64,000 nt of DNA from Actinomycetes bacterium. GTDB taxonomy: Bacteria; Actinomycetota; Actinomycetes; Streptosporangiales; Streptosporangiaceae. Of the stretch, positions 47,146-57,125 are shown piece after piece; the stretch's first letter is position 1, and each line of letters opens with the position of its first letter. The notes beneath the pieces are model-generated. The model saw only the letters and a list, made by a program, of their open reading frames with translations. It was not told the origin of the DNA and did not search any database. The stretch covers positions 1 to 64,000 of the forward strand of contig JAOPYO010000172.1 of the NCBI GenBank assembly GCA_025964575.1. Direction: 5' to 3'. Both the position numbers and the translations under genes were made by a program.

Positions 47146-47997
47146 TCAGTGGAATGCGGCGAACAATCCACCGGTGAAGGCGGCGATGACCAGCACCACG
47201 ATGATCATCACCAGGATGTTCTTCAGCAGGCTCTGGTGCTGTGGCAGCACCTGCTTCGCCGCCTGAACCACCGCGGGGCGGTCGTGCCGGACCGTCGGCG
47301 GCACGGTCTGCCTGGCGCTGGGCGGGCTCGCCCCTGGTGGGCTCGCCGACGGTAGGTTCGCTGGCGGAACCGCCAGAGGAATCGCCGGTGTGACCGCAGC
47401 GGCCGGGAGCTGTGACGGCGCGACTCCCCCCGCCGGAGCGGGCAAAGCCGGAAGCGGAGAAGGCGGAGCGGTGACCGGAGCTGGCTCTGGTTTCACTGGT
47501 GCGACGATCGCGGGCGCCTTCGGGAGGCACGCGGCCGCCCCGAGGGCCAGATGGACGCCGAGCTTGATCGTGCCCGCCGTCGTATCGGCGCAGACCTTGG
47601 CTCCCGGATGCGGGCTGAGATTGAGCCCGACGAGCAGTTTCAGGGCGAGACCCGCTTCCGCTGAGGGAACACCGTCCGCGCGGCTCTGCCTCGCCCGCGA
47701 CCCGAGAGCCTGAGAGTTTTGGGCGGGACCAGCGGCGGTTGCCGGAGCAGCGGCAGCGGCGTGCACTTTCCTGGCCGGTGTGCGGCCTTCCCGCCAAGAC
47801 CCGGGGCGAGGTGCGGTGGGCCGAGCCGGGTGCGGGGGGCGCGCCGTGGCGTGGTCGTGCGCCTGGGCCGGTGCCACCGGTCGCGGGGTCTGCTCCGCGG
47901 CCGCCGGATCCACCCCGGTCAGCAGCCCGAGCGCCACCGCGGCCAGCGCTGCCGGAAGGCGGACAGCGGACCTGCCTGGAACCACAATGTCACGCAT
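47146..47997 (-). CDS. Secreted/membrane Ala-Pro-rich hypothetical protein with C-terminal TM
   Basis: Signal-like N-term RSAVRLPAALAAVALGLLTGVDPAAAEQ; C-term LKNILVMIIVVLVIAAFTGGLFAAFH. Confidence 0.6.
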   Translation of the reverse strand: MRDIVVPGRSAVRLPAALAAVALGLLTGVDPAAAEQTPRPVAPAQAHDHATARPPHPARPTAPRPGSWREGRTPARKVHAAAAAPATAAGPAQNSQALGSRARQSRADGVPSAEAGLALKLLVGLNLSPHPGAKVCADTTAGTIKLGVHLALGAAACLPKAPAIVAPVKPEPAPVTAPPSPLPALPAPAGGVAPSQLPAAAVTPAIPLAVPPANLPSASPPGASPPSARQTVPPTVRHDRPAVVQAAKQVLPQHQSLLKNILVMIIVVLVIAAFTGGLFAAFH

Positions 47998-48079
47998 GGC
48001 AACCTTTCGAAGTCATCTGGTCATCGACATCGCACCCGACTGCGGCGGCGGCACGCTCCGGCGTCCGCTCCGCCGACAG

Positions 48080-48835
48080 TCAGGGGATCCGGGCGAACCC
48101 CTGCAAGACGGATGTGAAGGCGTCCGGACCCACCGCCAGAGCGCCGGCGAAGGTGTGGTTGATGTTGAAGACCGTGTAGATGCAGACGCACAGCAGGACG
48201 GCCATGACGACGAGCGGGACCATGGCCATGCCACGCGGCCTGGCCCCCGCCATGAAAGGAAAGATGATCATGATGAGGCCGGTGAACGCGGTGAAGATCA
48301 GCAGACCGGTCGGCAGGCTTGCTCCGGCGTCGATGCTGCGTTGCCGGCGGGCCGCGTAGACCTCCCGGATGCGCTCACGGACGTCGTCGCGGGCGGCCTT
48401 GGTGTTGTCGTCATTGGCCTGCATGTCGCGGAGCGCGAAGCGGAGGGCGTCGAGTTTCTGCCAGCCCGCGTCGCTCAGCTTGCCGTCTGCCATCCGGGAC
48501 CACTCTGTGCCGACGACGAAGCGCACGTAGTCCGTGAGGCCGTCGCGGACCATCCGCCGGTCCGCCACCGATAGCGGACCGGCCGCCCAGTAGGCCTCGT
48601 TGAGGGACTGCGCCTCGGTGTAGGTGTCGTGCCGCGCGGTGTCCGCGGTGGCCCACGGCACGATGACCGCGATCGCGAACACCAGGAGGAAGAGCGAGGA
48701 GAGCATCGCGCCCGCGTGCCCGGCGGTGGGACCACTCGGCTCGTCGTCGTGCTTGCCGTATTTCTTGAAGGCGAAGACCGCGATCACGACCAGGGCCACG
48801 GCCGCGAGGGCGGCCAGAAGGGAATTGATCAGCAT
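48080..48835 (-). CDS. DUF4239-like membrane protein
   Basis: Four TM segments; DTARHDTYTEAQSLNEAYWAAGPLSVADRRMVRDGLTDYVRFVVGTEW. Confidence 0.75.
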   Translation of the reverse strand: MLINSLLAALAAVALVVIAVFAFKKYGKHDDEPSGPTAGHAGAMLSSLFLLVFAIAVIVPWATADTARHDTYTEAQSLNEAYWAAGPLSVADRRMVRDGLTDYVRFVVGTEWSRMADGKLSDAGWQKLDALRFALRDMQANDDNTKAARDDVRERIREVYAARRQRSIDAGASLPTGLLIFTAFTGLIMIIFPFMAGARPRGMAMVPLVVMAVLLCVCIYTVFNINHTFAGALAVGPDAFTSVLQGFARIP

Positions 48836-48920
48836 GTTCGCCTCCGGATGCGCTTGGCGACTACATTAACAATCAGTAGTCGTATCACATCGGAGAGTTA
48901 GTCTCCACATGAACCTTAGA

Positions 48921-49781
48921 TCACGATTTCGAGGTAGCAGACCCGGTCTTCTCTTGATCGTCATATCGGGCACGGTGGTGCTGCAGACGATCCAGGGGGA
49001 TCCGGTCATGTCGACCGGCGATGCACTCCTGGACCCAGATCTTGGCCCGGATGAGGGGTCGCCGGACCCGCTCTTCATGCCGCTCCGCCCGCCGGAACTT
49101 GCGAGTGCCGGGGCGGTAGCGCCAGCGCGCCCACGGCGAGCCGGGCCGGGCCAGCCGGATCGCGCCGACATAGAGCAGCACGGGGATGAAAATCCCGATC
49201 AGTCCCGTCCATATCTTTCCCTTGAGCAGGGCGACCACTGCCGCACTCAGGTTGAGCAGCATCCACAGGACATAGACGACGGTGGCGATCAGCAGCCCGG
49301 TGCCCCGCATCTCGAACACATCGGCATCGCCCCAGCCCACCGGGCGAGCTCCGAGCAGCAGCATTCCGGTCAGCGCGCCGGCGATGAAGACGGCGTCCAC
49401 CGAGGCCCTGCCCTCCTCGGTCCAGTAGACGTCCCGCAGGTGCAGGATCAGCGCGAACTCGTCGAGGACCAGCGCCGCCCCCATGCCGAACACCACCGCC
49501 GCCGCGATGTTGAGACCACCGTAGAGGTCAGGGATGGCGAAGCCCGCCACCCCGCCGATCAGCATCAACACCACTCCGAACACGACATGGTGGATGTGCA
49601 GGTCACCGGCTTTGACGTTCTTGAACCACCAGCGCACGTCGGCACGGATCAGGCGCACGTTGACGCGTGTGAAGACGAACGTGACCATGAATGCCACAAA
49701 GAAGCAGAACAGCGGCAATCGCCCCGACTCCACGATGCGCCGCGCGAAGAAGTCCCTCATGAGTCCCCCGACCTCGTTCAG
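48921..49781 (-). CDS. Multi-pass membrane protein, hypothetical
   Basis: FFARRIVESGRLPLFCFFVAFMVTFVFTRVNVRLIRADVRWWFKNVKAGDLHIHHVVFGVVLMLIGG... Confidence 0.75.
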   Translation of the reverse strand: MNEVGGLMRDFFARRIVESGRLPLFCFFVAFMVTFVFTRVNVRLIRADVRWWFKNVKAGDLHIHHVVFGVVLMLIGGVAGFAIPDLYGGLNIAAAVVFGMGAALVLDEFALILHLRDVYWTEEGRASVDAVFIAGALTGMLLLGARPVGWGDADVFEMRGTGLLIATVVYVLWMLLNLSAAVVALLKGKIWTGLIGIFIPVLLYVGAIRLARPGSPWARWRYRPGTRKFRRAERHEERVRRPLIRAKIWVQECIAGRHDRIPLDRLQHHRARYDDQEKTGSATSKS

Positions 49782-49918
49782 CATCATCATGCCCGGCCTG
49801 ACGTGGGGAGACACCGTACGCTGGAGGCATCCGACCATGGGGGTGCCTGATCATCAGCAAGTCCATCGACCACTGCGACCCGGACTGCCGGGCCTGGATC
49901 GCCGAGGCCATCCGCAAG

Positions 49919-50947
49919 GTGGAGGCCGATGCGAACCGCAGTGCCGACACGCATCTGCATGTGTTCCCGCTGCCGCTGGAGTGGGGGGTCGACCTTTATC
50001 TAAAGGACGAGTCCGTACACCCGACAGGATCTCTGAAGCATCGGCTCGCCAGGTCACTGTTCCTTTACGCGCTGGCGAACGGCTGGATAAGAGAAGACAC
50101 CCCGGTGATCGAGGCGTCCAGTGGGTCGACGGCGGTGAGCGAGGCGTACTTCGCCCGGCTACTGGGTCTGCCGTTCGTCGCCGTCATCCCGAAGAGCACC
50201 AGCCCGGAGAAGATCGGGCTGATCGAATTCCACGGCGGCCGCTGCCATCTGGTCGACGACCCCTCGACGATCTACGCCGAGTCGCGGCGGCTGGCGGTGG
50301 AATGCGGCGGCCACTACATGGACCAGTTCACCTATGCCGAGCGTGCGACCGACTGGCGCGGCAACAACAACATCGCCGAGTCGATCTTCTCGCAGCTGAA
50401 ACTTGAGCGTTTCCCCGAACCCACCTGGGTGGTGGTAGGCGCCGGCACCGGCGGCACCTCCTCGACGATCGGCCGCTTCGCCCGCTACCGGCGCTTCCAG
50501 ACCAAGATCACTGTGGTGGATCCGGAGGGGTCGGCGTTCTTCGACGCCTTCGCCTCCGGAAACCCGGAGTGCAAGGCGCGCGGCTCACGCATCGAGGGCA
50601 TCGGACGCCCCCGGGTGGAGCCGTCGTTCACCATGTCGGTGATCGACCGGATGATCCAGGTGCCGGACGCCGCCTCCATCGGCGCGATGCGCTGGACGAC
50701 CAACGTGACCGGGCGCAGCGTGGGCGGCTCTACCGGCACCGCCATGTGGGGCGTGGCCATGTTGATCTCCGAGATGCTGGCCGCCGGCGAGCGGGGCAGC
50801 GTGGTCACCCTGATCTGCGACGGCGGCGAGCGCTATTCCCACACCTACGGCTCGGACGAATGGCTGGCCGCCCAGAACATCGACATCCGGCCCTACCAGG
50901 AGGCGCTGGCCGCCTTCCTCACCACCGGCAAGCTCATAGACCCATAA
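49919..50947 (+). CDS. PLP-dependent cysteine synthase/threonine synthase-fold protein
   Basis: [88 protein letters not shown]. In-frame coding appears to extend upstream to ~49847. Confidence 0.9.
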   Translation: MEADANRSADTHLHVFPLPLEWGVDLYLKDESVHPTGSLKHRLARSLFLYALANGWIREDTPVIEASSGSTAVSEAYFARLLGLPFVAVIPKSTSPEKIGLIEFHGGRCHLVDDPSTIYAESRRLAVECGGHYMDQFTYAERATDWRGNNNIAESIFSQLKLERFPEPTWVVVGAGTGGTSSTIGRFARYRRFQTKITVVDPEGSAFFDAFASGNPECKARGSRIEGIGRPRVEPSFTMSVIDRMIQVPDAASIGAMRWTTNVTGRSVGGSTGTAMWGVAMLISEMLAAGERGSVVTLICDGGERYSHTYGSDEWLAAQNIDIRPYQEALAAFLTTGKLIDP

Positions 50948-50994
50948 GAAGATCCCGCAGGCACCCGAGCGAAGCGAGCGCCATGAACACCCCC

Positions 50995-52296
50995 TTAGCC
51001 GGCGAAGTGGATGGGGTTGAAGACGTCGGCGTAGATCAGGAGGGCGCCCATGACCATGAAGACCGCCGCCATGAGATAGGTGAGCGGCAGGGCCTTGGCC
51101 ACATCCACATAGCCCGGGTCGGGCCGGCGGATGAGGCGGGCGATGGACCGCTTGAGCCCCTCCCAGAGCGCTCCCGCCATGTGCCCCCCGTCCAGCGGCA
51201 ACAGCGGGATCAGGTTGAACATGCCGACGGCGAAGTTGATCCCGGCGAGCAGCATGAGGAAGGTCGCGAACTTCTCGACCACGGGGCTCTTCGACGCGAG
51301 GATCTCGCCGCCGATGCGGCTGGCGCCGACCACCCCGATCGGGCCGTTGGGGTCGCGCTTCTTGTGGCCGAAGGCGGCCTGGAAGACCCCGACCATCTTC
51401 TGCGGCATGTGGAGGAGCGAGTCGACCGTGCGACTGGTCATGTCGCCCATCGCGGTGACCACCAGGCCAGGGCCGCCTCGCTCCCGCGCCTGGAGGGGGG
51501 TGATGCCGAGGAAGCCGACCGTCACGATCGTGTCCGGCTTGTCCAGCGAGGGCAATTGGTTCTGGGTGACGTTGACCGTGAGCGGCAGATTCTTTCCGTC
51601 GCGCCGGACGACGATGGGCACCGCCCGGCCGGCCGACCCGCGGATCAGCTTCTGCAGCTGCGTATACGAGTCGATCTTCGTTCCATCGTAGGTGAGGAAA
51701 CGGTCACCGGGCTTCAGCCCGACGGCCGCGGCCGGGGTGAGCGGCTCGCCGCCCTTGCACTGCTGATCGACCTGGGTCGACGGGATCGTGCACTTGGACA
51801 CAGAGCTCACGATGGGCTGGGTCTTCACCAGGCCGATGCCCATGATCAGGATGGCGAAGAAGATGACCGCCAGCATCAGGTTCATGGCCGGGCCGGCGAA
51901 CATGATGATGAGCTTCTGCCACCACTTCTTGGCGTAGAAGACCCGGTCCTCGTCACCGGGCCGTACCTCCTCCAGCGCCCCCTCACGGGCCGCGTCGACC
52001 AGGCCCTGAAACCGGCCGGTGGAGGACCGCCGGATATGCCCTTCCGGGTCACCCTTGCGGGGCGGCAGCATGCCGATCATCCGGATATAACCGCCGAGCG
52101 GGATCCACTTGAGGCCGTACTCGGTCTCGCCCTTGTGCCGGGACCACAGGGTGGGGCCGAACCCCACCATGTATTGCGTGGTCCGCACGCCGAACAGCTT
52201 GGCGAAGGACAGATGGCCGAGTTCGTGCAGCGCGATCGAGAGCATGAGCAGCACAAAGAACAGCAGCGCGCCGCCCAGAATGATCAGCGTTTCCAT
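50995..52296 (-). CDS. M50 site-2 protease (RseP/Rip1-like) with PDZ
   Basis: LSIALHELGHLSFAKLFGVRTTQYMVGFGPTLWSRHKGETEYGLKWIPLGGYIRMIGM (HExxH); NLIPLLPLDGGH. Confidence 0.96.
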   Translation of the reverse strand: METLIILGGALLFFVLLMLSIALHELGHLSFAKLFGVRTTQYMVGFGPTLWSRHKGETEYGLKWIPLGGYIRMIGMLPPRKGDPEGHIRRSSTGRFQGLVDAAREGALEEVRPGDEDRVFYAKKWWQKLIIMFAGPAMNLMLAVIFFAILIMGIGLVKTQPIVSSVSKCTIPSTQVDQQCKGGEPLTPAAAVGLKPGDRFLTYDGTKIDSYTQLQKLIRGSAGRAVPIVVRRDGKNLPLTVNVTQNQLPSLDKPDTIVTVGFLGITPLQARERGGPGLVVTAMGDMTSRTVDSLLHMPQKMVGVFQAAFGHKKRDPNGPIGVVGASRIGGEILASKSPVVEKFATFLMLLAGINFAVGMFNLIPLLPLDGGHMAGALWEGLKRSIARLIRRPDPGYVDVAKALPLTYLMAAVFMVMGALLIYADVFNPIHFAG

Positions 52297-52373
52297 TCTT
52301 CGCGTCCTCCGTGATCGCTTGGCACCGCGACTCAGCGTATGTGATCAGCGCTGTGATACTCGTAAAACTACGA

Positions 52374-53165
52374 CTATGCAAGAAAACCACGTAGCAGGGC
52401 GCCGGTGCCGTCGAGGTGCTCGGCCACCGCACGGCGGGCGGCCTCCGGGTCACCGGCCAGCACCGCGTCCACGATCGCGGCATGCTGGACGGCGGCGTGC
52501 TCGACGTTGCGCTGCAGAACGGGAATGGCGTTCAGCAGGTCGGTCACCCTCACCCGGGCGTTGGCACACGCCTCAGCGAGCAGGGACGATCCGGTCAGCT
52601 CGGCGATGGTCAGGTGGAAGCGCACGTCCAGCCGCCGGTAGTCCTGCGGGGTGGCGAGGGTGACCTCCTCCAGGCTTCGCGTCAACCGGGCCTTCTGCTC
52701 CTCGCTCAGCTCGTTGACGGCCAGCAGTTGCGCGGCACCGGTGTCGATCGCCTGCCGGTACGACAGTGTGTCGGCGAGCAGGTCCCCCATGCTCGCCGCG
52801 ACCCGTTCCAGATCGCCACGCTGGGGTGCCCGGGGCCGGTAGGTCACGAAGGTCCCACCGAACCGGCCACGCCGGGACTCGACGTACCCCTCCTGCTGGA
52901 GGGCTCGGATGGCCTCTCGCAGGGTGACCCGGCTGACTCCGAGACGGGGGGCCAGTTCGCGCTCCGGCGGCAGCCGCTCTCCGTACATGATCGCGCCCAG
53001 TTTGATCACCTGCAGCAGCCGCTCGACGGTCTCCTCGAAGGCGTTCCCGGCCCGCACGGGCCGCAGGAAGGCGGGCAGCTCCGGTCCGCTCGGAGGTTCG
53101 TCCGAGACGGCCGCCGTGCTGGGATCCACCAGATCCTCCCCGGTCAGGCAGCTGAAGCCGCCCAC
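52374..53165 (-). CDS. GntR/FadR family transcriptional regulator
   Basis: GERLPPERELAPRLGVSRVTLREAIRALQQEGYVESRRGRFGGTFV plus FCD-like domain. Confidence 0.94.
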   Translation of the reverse strand: MGGFSCLTGEDLVDPSTAAVSDEPPSGPELPAFLRPVRAGNAFEETVERLLQVIKLGAIMYGERLPPERELAPRLGVSRVTLREAIRALQQEGYVESRRGRFGGTFVTYRPRAPQRGDLERVAASMGDLLADTLSYRQAIDTGAAQLLAVNELSEEQKARLTRSLEEVTLATPQDYRRLDVRFHLTIAELTGSSLLAEACANARVRVTDLLNAIPVLQRNVEHAAVQHAAIVDAVLAGDPEAARRAVAEHLDGTGALLRGFLA

Positions 53166-53224
53166 GTTACAGGTCGGTTTCGCGTCCGCTCTGCCACTTG
53201 ACAGCGAATCGCCACATATCTATC

Positions 53225-53246
53225 AATGGTCTGATATTAGACCGTT
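53225..53246. promoter_or_regulatory. Candidate FadR/GntR operator
   Basis: AATGGTCT-GATATT-AGACCGTT (8-6-8, one mismatch) in divergent intergenic region. Confidence 0.55.
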
Positions 53247-53346
53247 AGCGCGCCCGCCTGCGTGGGCGGCGCCGTCGGGGTCCAGTACCGGTTCGCGAGA
53301 CAATGTCAGCAATCACCTTTGAGTAATCGAGGAGAGGACCCCGCCC

Positions 53347-54705
53347 ATGACGGATGGCCGGCTCACACTGGAGCAGCTACGCGATGAGGTCCTGACGGGC
53401 AAGATTGACACCGTCCTCATCGCGATCACCGACATGCAGGGCCGGCTACAGGGCAAGCGGCTCTCGGCCCGGTTCTTCCTCGAAGAGGTGGCTCCGCACG
53501 GGTCCGAAGGTTGCAACTACCTCCTCGCCGTGGACGTCGACATGAACACCGTCGACGGTTACGCGATGTCGTCGTGGGAGCAGGGCTATGGTGACTTCGT
53601 CATGCGCCCGGACCTGGCCACCCTGCGCCGGATCCCGTGGCACGAGGGAACCGCGCTGGTCTTCGCCGACCTGCTCTGGGAGGACGACTCCGATGTCCTC
53701 CCCTCGCCCCGGCAGATCCTGCGCCGCCAGATCGCCCGGCTCTCCGAACGTGGCCTGACGGCCTTCGCCGGCACCGAGTTGGAGTTCGTCGTCTACTCCG
53801 ACTCCTATGAACAGGCCTGGTCGAAGGCCTATCGGGACCTCACTCCGGTCAACCAGTACAACGTCGACTACTCACTGCTCGGCACCGGCCGGATCGAGCC
53901 GCTGCTGCGCCGCATCCGGCTGGGCATGCAGGGCGCCGGGCTGTACGTGGAATCCGCGAAGGGCGAGTGCAACCTCGGCCAGCACGAGATCACTTTCCGT
54001 TACGGCCAGGCACTCGCCACCGCCGACAACCATGTGCTCTACAAGACCGGCGCCAAGGAGATCGCCGCCCAGGAGGGCATGTCGATCACTTTCATGGCCA
54101 AGCCCAACGAGCGGGAGGGCAACTCCTGCCACATCCATCTGTCGCTGCGTTCCAGCGACGGTGGCGCCGTGCTGGCGGGCGACGAGCCGTACGGACTGTC
54201 GAAGCTGGGCGAGCACTTCATCGCCGGCCAGCAGGCCTGCCTGGACGACTTCACCCTGCTGTTCGCACCGAACATCAACTCCTACAAGCGTTTCCAGCCG
54301 GGATCGTTCGCGCCCACCGCGATCAAGTGGGGAGTGGACAACCGCACCTGCGCGCTCCGGCTGGTCGGACACGGCTCCTCACTGCGGATCGAGAATCGGG
54401 CGCCGGGCGGTGACGTCAACCCGCATCTGGCGCTGGCCGCGATGATCGCCGCCGGGCTGCACGGCATCGACAACGAACTGCCTCTCGAAGAGGCCTTCGC
54501 CGGCAATGCCTACGCCTCGGACGCCCCACAGCTTCGGACCACCCTGCGCGACGCACTGGCCGGCTGGAAAGAGAGCTCCCTGGCCAGGGAGGTCTTCGGC
54601 GACGAGGTCGTCGAGCACTACGCCAACTACGCCCGGGTCGAGCTGGCGGCCTACGACCGGGCGATCACCGACTGGGAGCTGTTCCGCGGCTTCGAACGCC
54701 TGTGA
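53347..54705 (+). CDS. Glutamine synthetase family protein (GlnA3/gamma-glutamylpolyamine synthetase-like)
   Basis: TAFAGTELEFVVY; SITFMAKPNEREGNSCHIHLSL; SYKRFQPGSFAPTAIKWGVDNRTCALRLVG. Confidence 0.92.
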   Translation: MTDGRLTLEQLRDEVLTGKIDTVLIAITDMQGRLQGKRLSARFFLEEVAPHGSEGCNYLLAVDVDMNTVDGYAMSSWEQGYGDFVMRPDLATLRRIPWHEGTALVFADLLWEDDSDVLPSPRQILRRQIARLSERGLTAFAGTELEFVVYSDSYEQAWSKAYRDLTPVNQYNVDYSLLGTGRIEPLLRRIRLGMQGAGLYVESAKGECNLGQHEITFRYGQALATADNHVLYKTGAKEIAAQEGMSITFMAKPNEREGNSCHIHLSLRSSDGGAVLAGDEPYGLSKLGEHFIAGQQACLDDFTLLFAPNINSYKRFQPGSFAPTAIKWGVDNRTCALRLVGHGSSLRIENRAPGGDVNPHLALAAMIAAGLHGIDNELPLEEAFAGNAYASDAPQLRTTLRDALAGWKESSLAREVFGDEVVEHYANYARVELAAYDRAITDWELFRGFERL

Positions 54706-54800
54706 CCCCCCGTCCCCGCCGTGATCACGCAGTTCGTGTCGACACCGCTCGACGCAAGGATCCAGGCGGGGTGGAGGGCGATGACACCGAGGGGATTCCT

Positions 54801-56195
54801 ATGGGCGAGTTCAATGTGATCAATCCGGCGACCGAGGAGGTCGTCGAGGCAGTGCCGATGGCGAGCGCGGCGGAGGTCGACGCGGCGGTGGACCGCGCCA
54901 AACGGGCCTTTCAGACCTGGCGGGCGTTGAGCCCGGGTGACCGGGCCCGGCTGCTACGCGCCTTCGCGCAGCAGATCGACGACCACCGGGACGAGCTCGC
55001 CGAGTTGGAGGTCATCAACGCCGGTCATCCCGTGGGCCAGGCGCAGTGGGAGGCGAGCAATCTCCGGGACGTCCTGCTCTACTACGCGGGGGCGCCGGAG
55101 CGGCTCAACGGCCGGCAGATCCCGGTGCCCGGCGGGCTGGACGTCACCTTCCACGAGCCGCTGGGCGTCGTCGGTGTGATCGTGCCCTGGAACTATCCGA
55201 TGCCGATCATGGGCTGGGGGATGGCCCCCGCGCTGGCCGCGGGCAACACCGTCATCGTCAAGCCGTCCGAGCTGACTCCGCTCACCGCGCGACGAGTCGG
55301 CGAGCTGGCGCTGGAGGCAGGGCTCCCGGAGGGCGTGCTGCAGATGCTGCCCGGCACCGGTCCCGTGGCGGGCCGTCGGCTGGTCGACCACGAGGACGTA
55401 CGCAAGATCGTCTTCACCGGCTCGACCCGGGTCGGCAAGGAGATCATGGCGGCCTGCGCTCCCAGCGTGAAGCGGCTGACGCTGGAACTGGGCGGTAAGA
55501 GCTCCAACATCGTCTTCGCCGACGCCGATCTCGAGAAGGCCGCCGCGTCCGCGCCGTACGCCGTTTTCGAGAACGCGGGCCAGGACTGCTGCGCGCGCTC
55601 GCGCATCCTCGTGCAGCGGCAGGCCTACGACCGGTTCCTGGAGCTGCTCGAGCCCGCCGTGCTGGGCGTACGGGTCGGTGACCCGCATGACGAGAAGACC
55701 GAGATCGGCCCCCTGATCAGCGCCGCGCACCGGAAGAAGGTGACGTCGTATGTGCCCCCGGGGCCGAACGGAACGGGCGCGACCATCGCCTTCCAGGCGT
55801 CGGCGCCCGAGGGCTCCGGCTATTGGTTCCCCCCCACCGTGTTGCTCAGCACCCCGGCCCTGAGAGGGCAGGGACAGGCCTGCCCGGCGTGGGATGAGGA
55901 GATCTTCGGGCCGGTCGTGACCGTGGCACCGTTCGACGACGAAGCGGATGCGATCCGCCTCGCCAACGACACGGCGTACGGCCTGTCGGGGTCGATCTGG
56001 ACCCGCGATCTGGGCCGTGCGTTGCGGCTGTCCCGAGCCGTCGAGGCCGGGAACCTGTCGGTGAACTCCCACTCCTCGGTGCGTTACTGGACCCCCTTCG
56101 GCGGCTTCAAGCAGTCCGGACTCGGCCGCGAACTCGGCCCCGACGCCCTGACCGCCTTCACCGAGACCAAGAACGTCTTCATCTCAACCGACTGA
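54801..56195 (+). CDS. Aldehyde dehydrogenase
   Basis: GVIVPWNYPMPIMGWGMAPALAAGNTVIVKPSELTPL; FTGSTRVGKEIM; LELGGKSSNIVFADAD; NAGQDCCARSRILVQ. Confidence 0.97.
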   Translation: MGEFNVINPATEEVVEAVPMASAAEVDAAVDRAKRAFQTWRALSPGDRARLLRAFAQQIDDHRDELAELEVINAGHPVGQAQWEASNLRDVLLYYAGAPERLNGRQIPVPGGLDVTFHEPLGVVGVIVPWNYPMPIMGWGMAPALAAGNTVIVKPSELTPLTARRVGELALEAGLPEGVLQMLPGTGPVAGRRLVDHEDVRKIVFTGSTRVGKEIMAACAPSVKRLTLELGGKSSNIVFADADLEKAAASAPYAVFENAGQDCCARSRILVQRQAYDRFLELLEPAVLGVRVGDPHDEKTEIGPLISAAHRKKVTSYVPPGPNGTGATIAFQASAPEGSGYWFPPTVLLSTPALRGQGQACPAWDEEIFGPVVTVAPFDDEADAIRLANDTAYGLSGSIWTRDLGRALRLSRAVEAGNLSVNSHSSVRYWTPFGGFKQSGLGRELGPDALTAFTETKNVFISTD

Positions 56196-56207
56196 CCCCT
56201 TCCCTTA

Positions 56208-56240
56208 GTGATCATGAAATCGGATGGATTGCATGATCAC
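56208..56240. terminator. Hairpin between ALDH and SDR genes
   Basis: GTGATCATGAAATC-GGATG-GATTGCATGATCAC, one mismatch. Confidence 0.55.
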
Positions 56241-56269
56241 GACGAAAGATATATCGGAGGTATATCGCT

Positions 56270-57052
56270 ATGCAGCGTTTGGCAGGCCGGGTGGCCGTGG
56301 TGACCGGGGCCGCGAGCGGGATCGGGCTGGCCACCGTACGACGGTTCGCGGAGGAGGGCGCCAAGGTCGTCTGCGTCGACATCGACGAGGTCGCGGGCGA
56401 GGCCGCCGCGAAGATGGCGCACGAGGTCCAGGGGGCCGGGGCCGTGTTCGTCCACGCCGACGTCACCAGCGAGAGCGACGTCCAGCGGATCTACCAGACC
56501 GCGCACGAGACCTATGGCAGCGTGGACATCGCCTTCAACAACGCCGGCATCTCCCCTCCGGACGACGACTCGATCCTGGAGACCGGGCTGGATGCCTGGC
56601 AGCGGGTACAACAGGTGAACCTCACCAGCGTCTTCCTGTGCTGCAAGTACGCCCTTCCGTACATGCGCGAGCAGGGCAAGGGCTCGATCATCAACACCGC
56701 GTCCTTCGTGGCGGTGATGGGCGCCGCGACCAGCCAGATCTCCTACACGGCCTCCAAAGGTGGCGTGCTGGCGATGAGCAGGGAGCTGGGCGTGCAGTTC
56801 GCCCGCGAGGGCATCCGGGTGAACGCGCTCTGCCCGGGACCGGTGAACACCCCACTGCTACGGGAGTTGTTCGCCAAGGACCCAGAGCGCGCGGCCCGGC
56901 GGCTCGTCCACATCCCGGTGGGCCGGTTCGCGGAGCCCGAGGAGATCGCCGCGGCCGTGGCCTTCCTGGCCTCCGACGACTCCAGCTTCATCACCGCCTC
57001 CCAGTTCCTGGTGGACGGTGGCATCGCCGGCGCCTACGTCACCCCGATCTGA
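56270..57052 (+). CDS. SDR family oxidoreductase
   Basis: VAVVTGAASGIGLATVRRFAEEGAKVVCVDID; NNAGISPPDD; YTASKGGVLAMSRELGVQFAREGIRVNALCPGPVNTPLL. Confidence 0.96.
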   Translation: MQRLAGRVAVVTGAASGIGLATVRRFAEEGAKVVCVDIDEVAGEAAAKMAHEVQGAGAVFVHADVTSESDVQRIYQTAHETYGSVDIAFNNAGISPPDDDSILETGLDAWQRVQQVNLTSVFLCCKYALPYMREQGKGSIINTASFVAVMGAATSQISYTASKGGVLAMSRELGVQFAREGIRVNALCPGPVNTPLLRELFAKDPERAARRLVHIPVGRFAEPEEIAAAVAFLASDDSSFITASQFLVDGGIAGAYVTPI

Positions 57053-57059
57053 CGCATGG

Positions 57060-57096
57060 AGCCCCCGAGCGGTCTGTCTCAGCCCACTCGGGGGCT
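57060..57096. terminator. Rho-independent-like hairpin after SDR gene
   Basis: AGCCCCCGAG-17 nt-CTCGGGGGCT. Confidence 0.65.
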
Positions 57097-57125
57097 GCTA
57101 GCCTGGCGCGATAGCCGACTTACCC

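Noticed and set aside
48858-48882. CGACTAC-N11-GTAGTCG inverted repeat upstream of the DUF4239-like gene
   Set aside because: Only 7-bp arms; could be an operator but too weak to call without comparative data
50569-52314. 581-aa plus-strand ORF
   Set aside because: Runs antisense across the M50 protease and out of frame through the cysteine-synthase-like gene; biased composition
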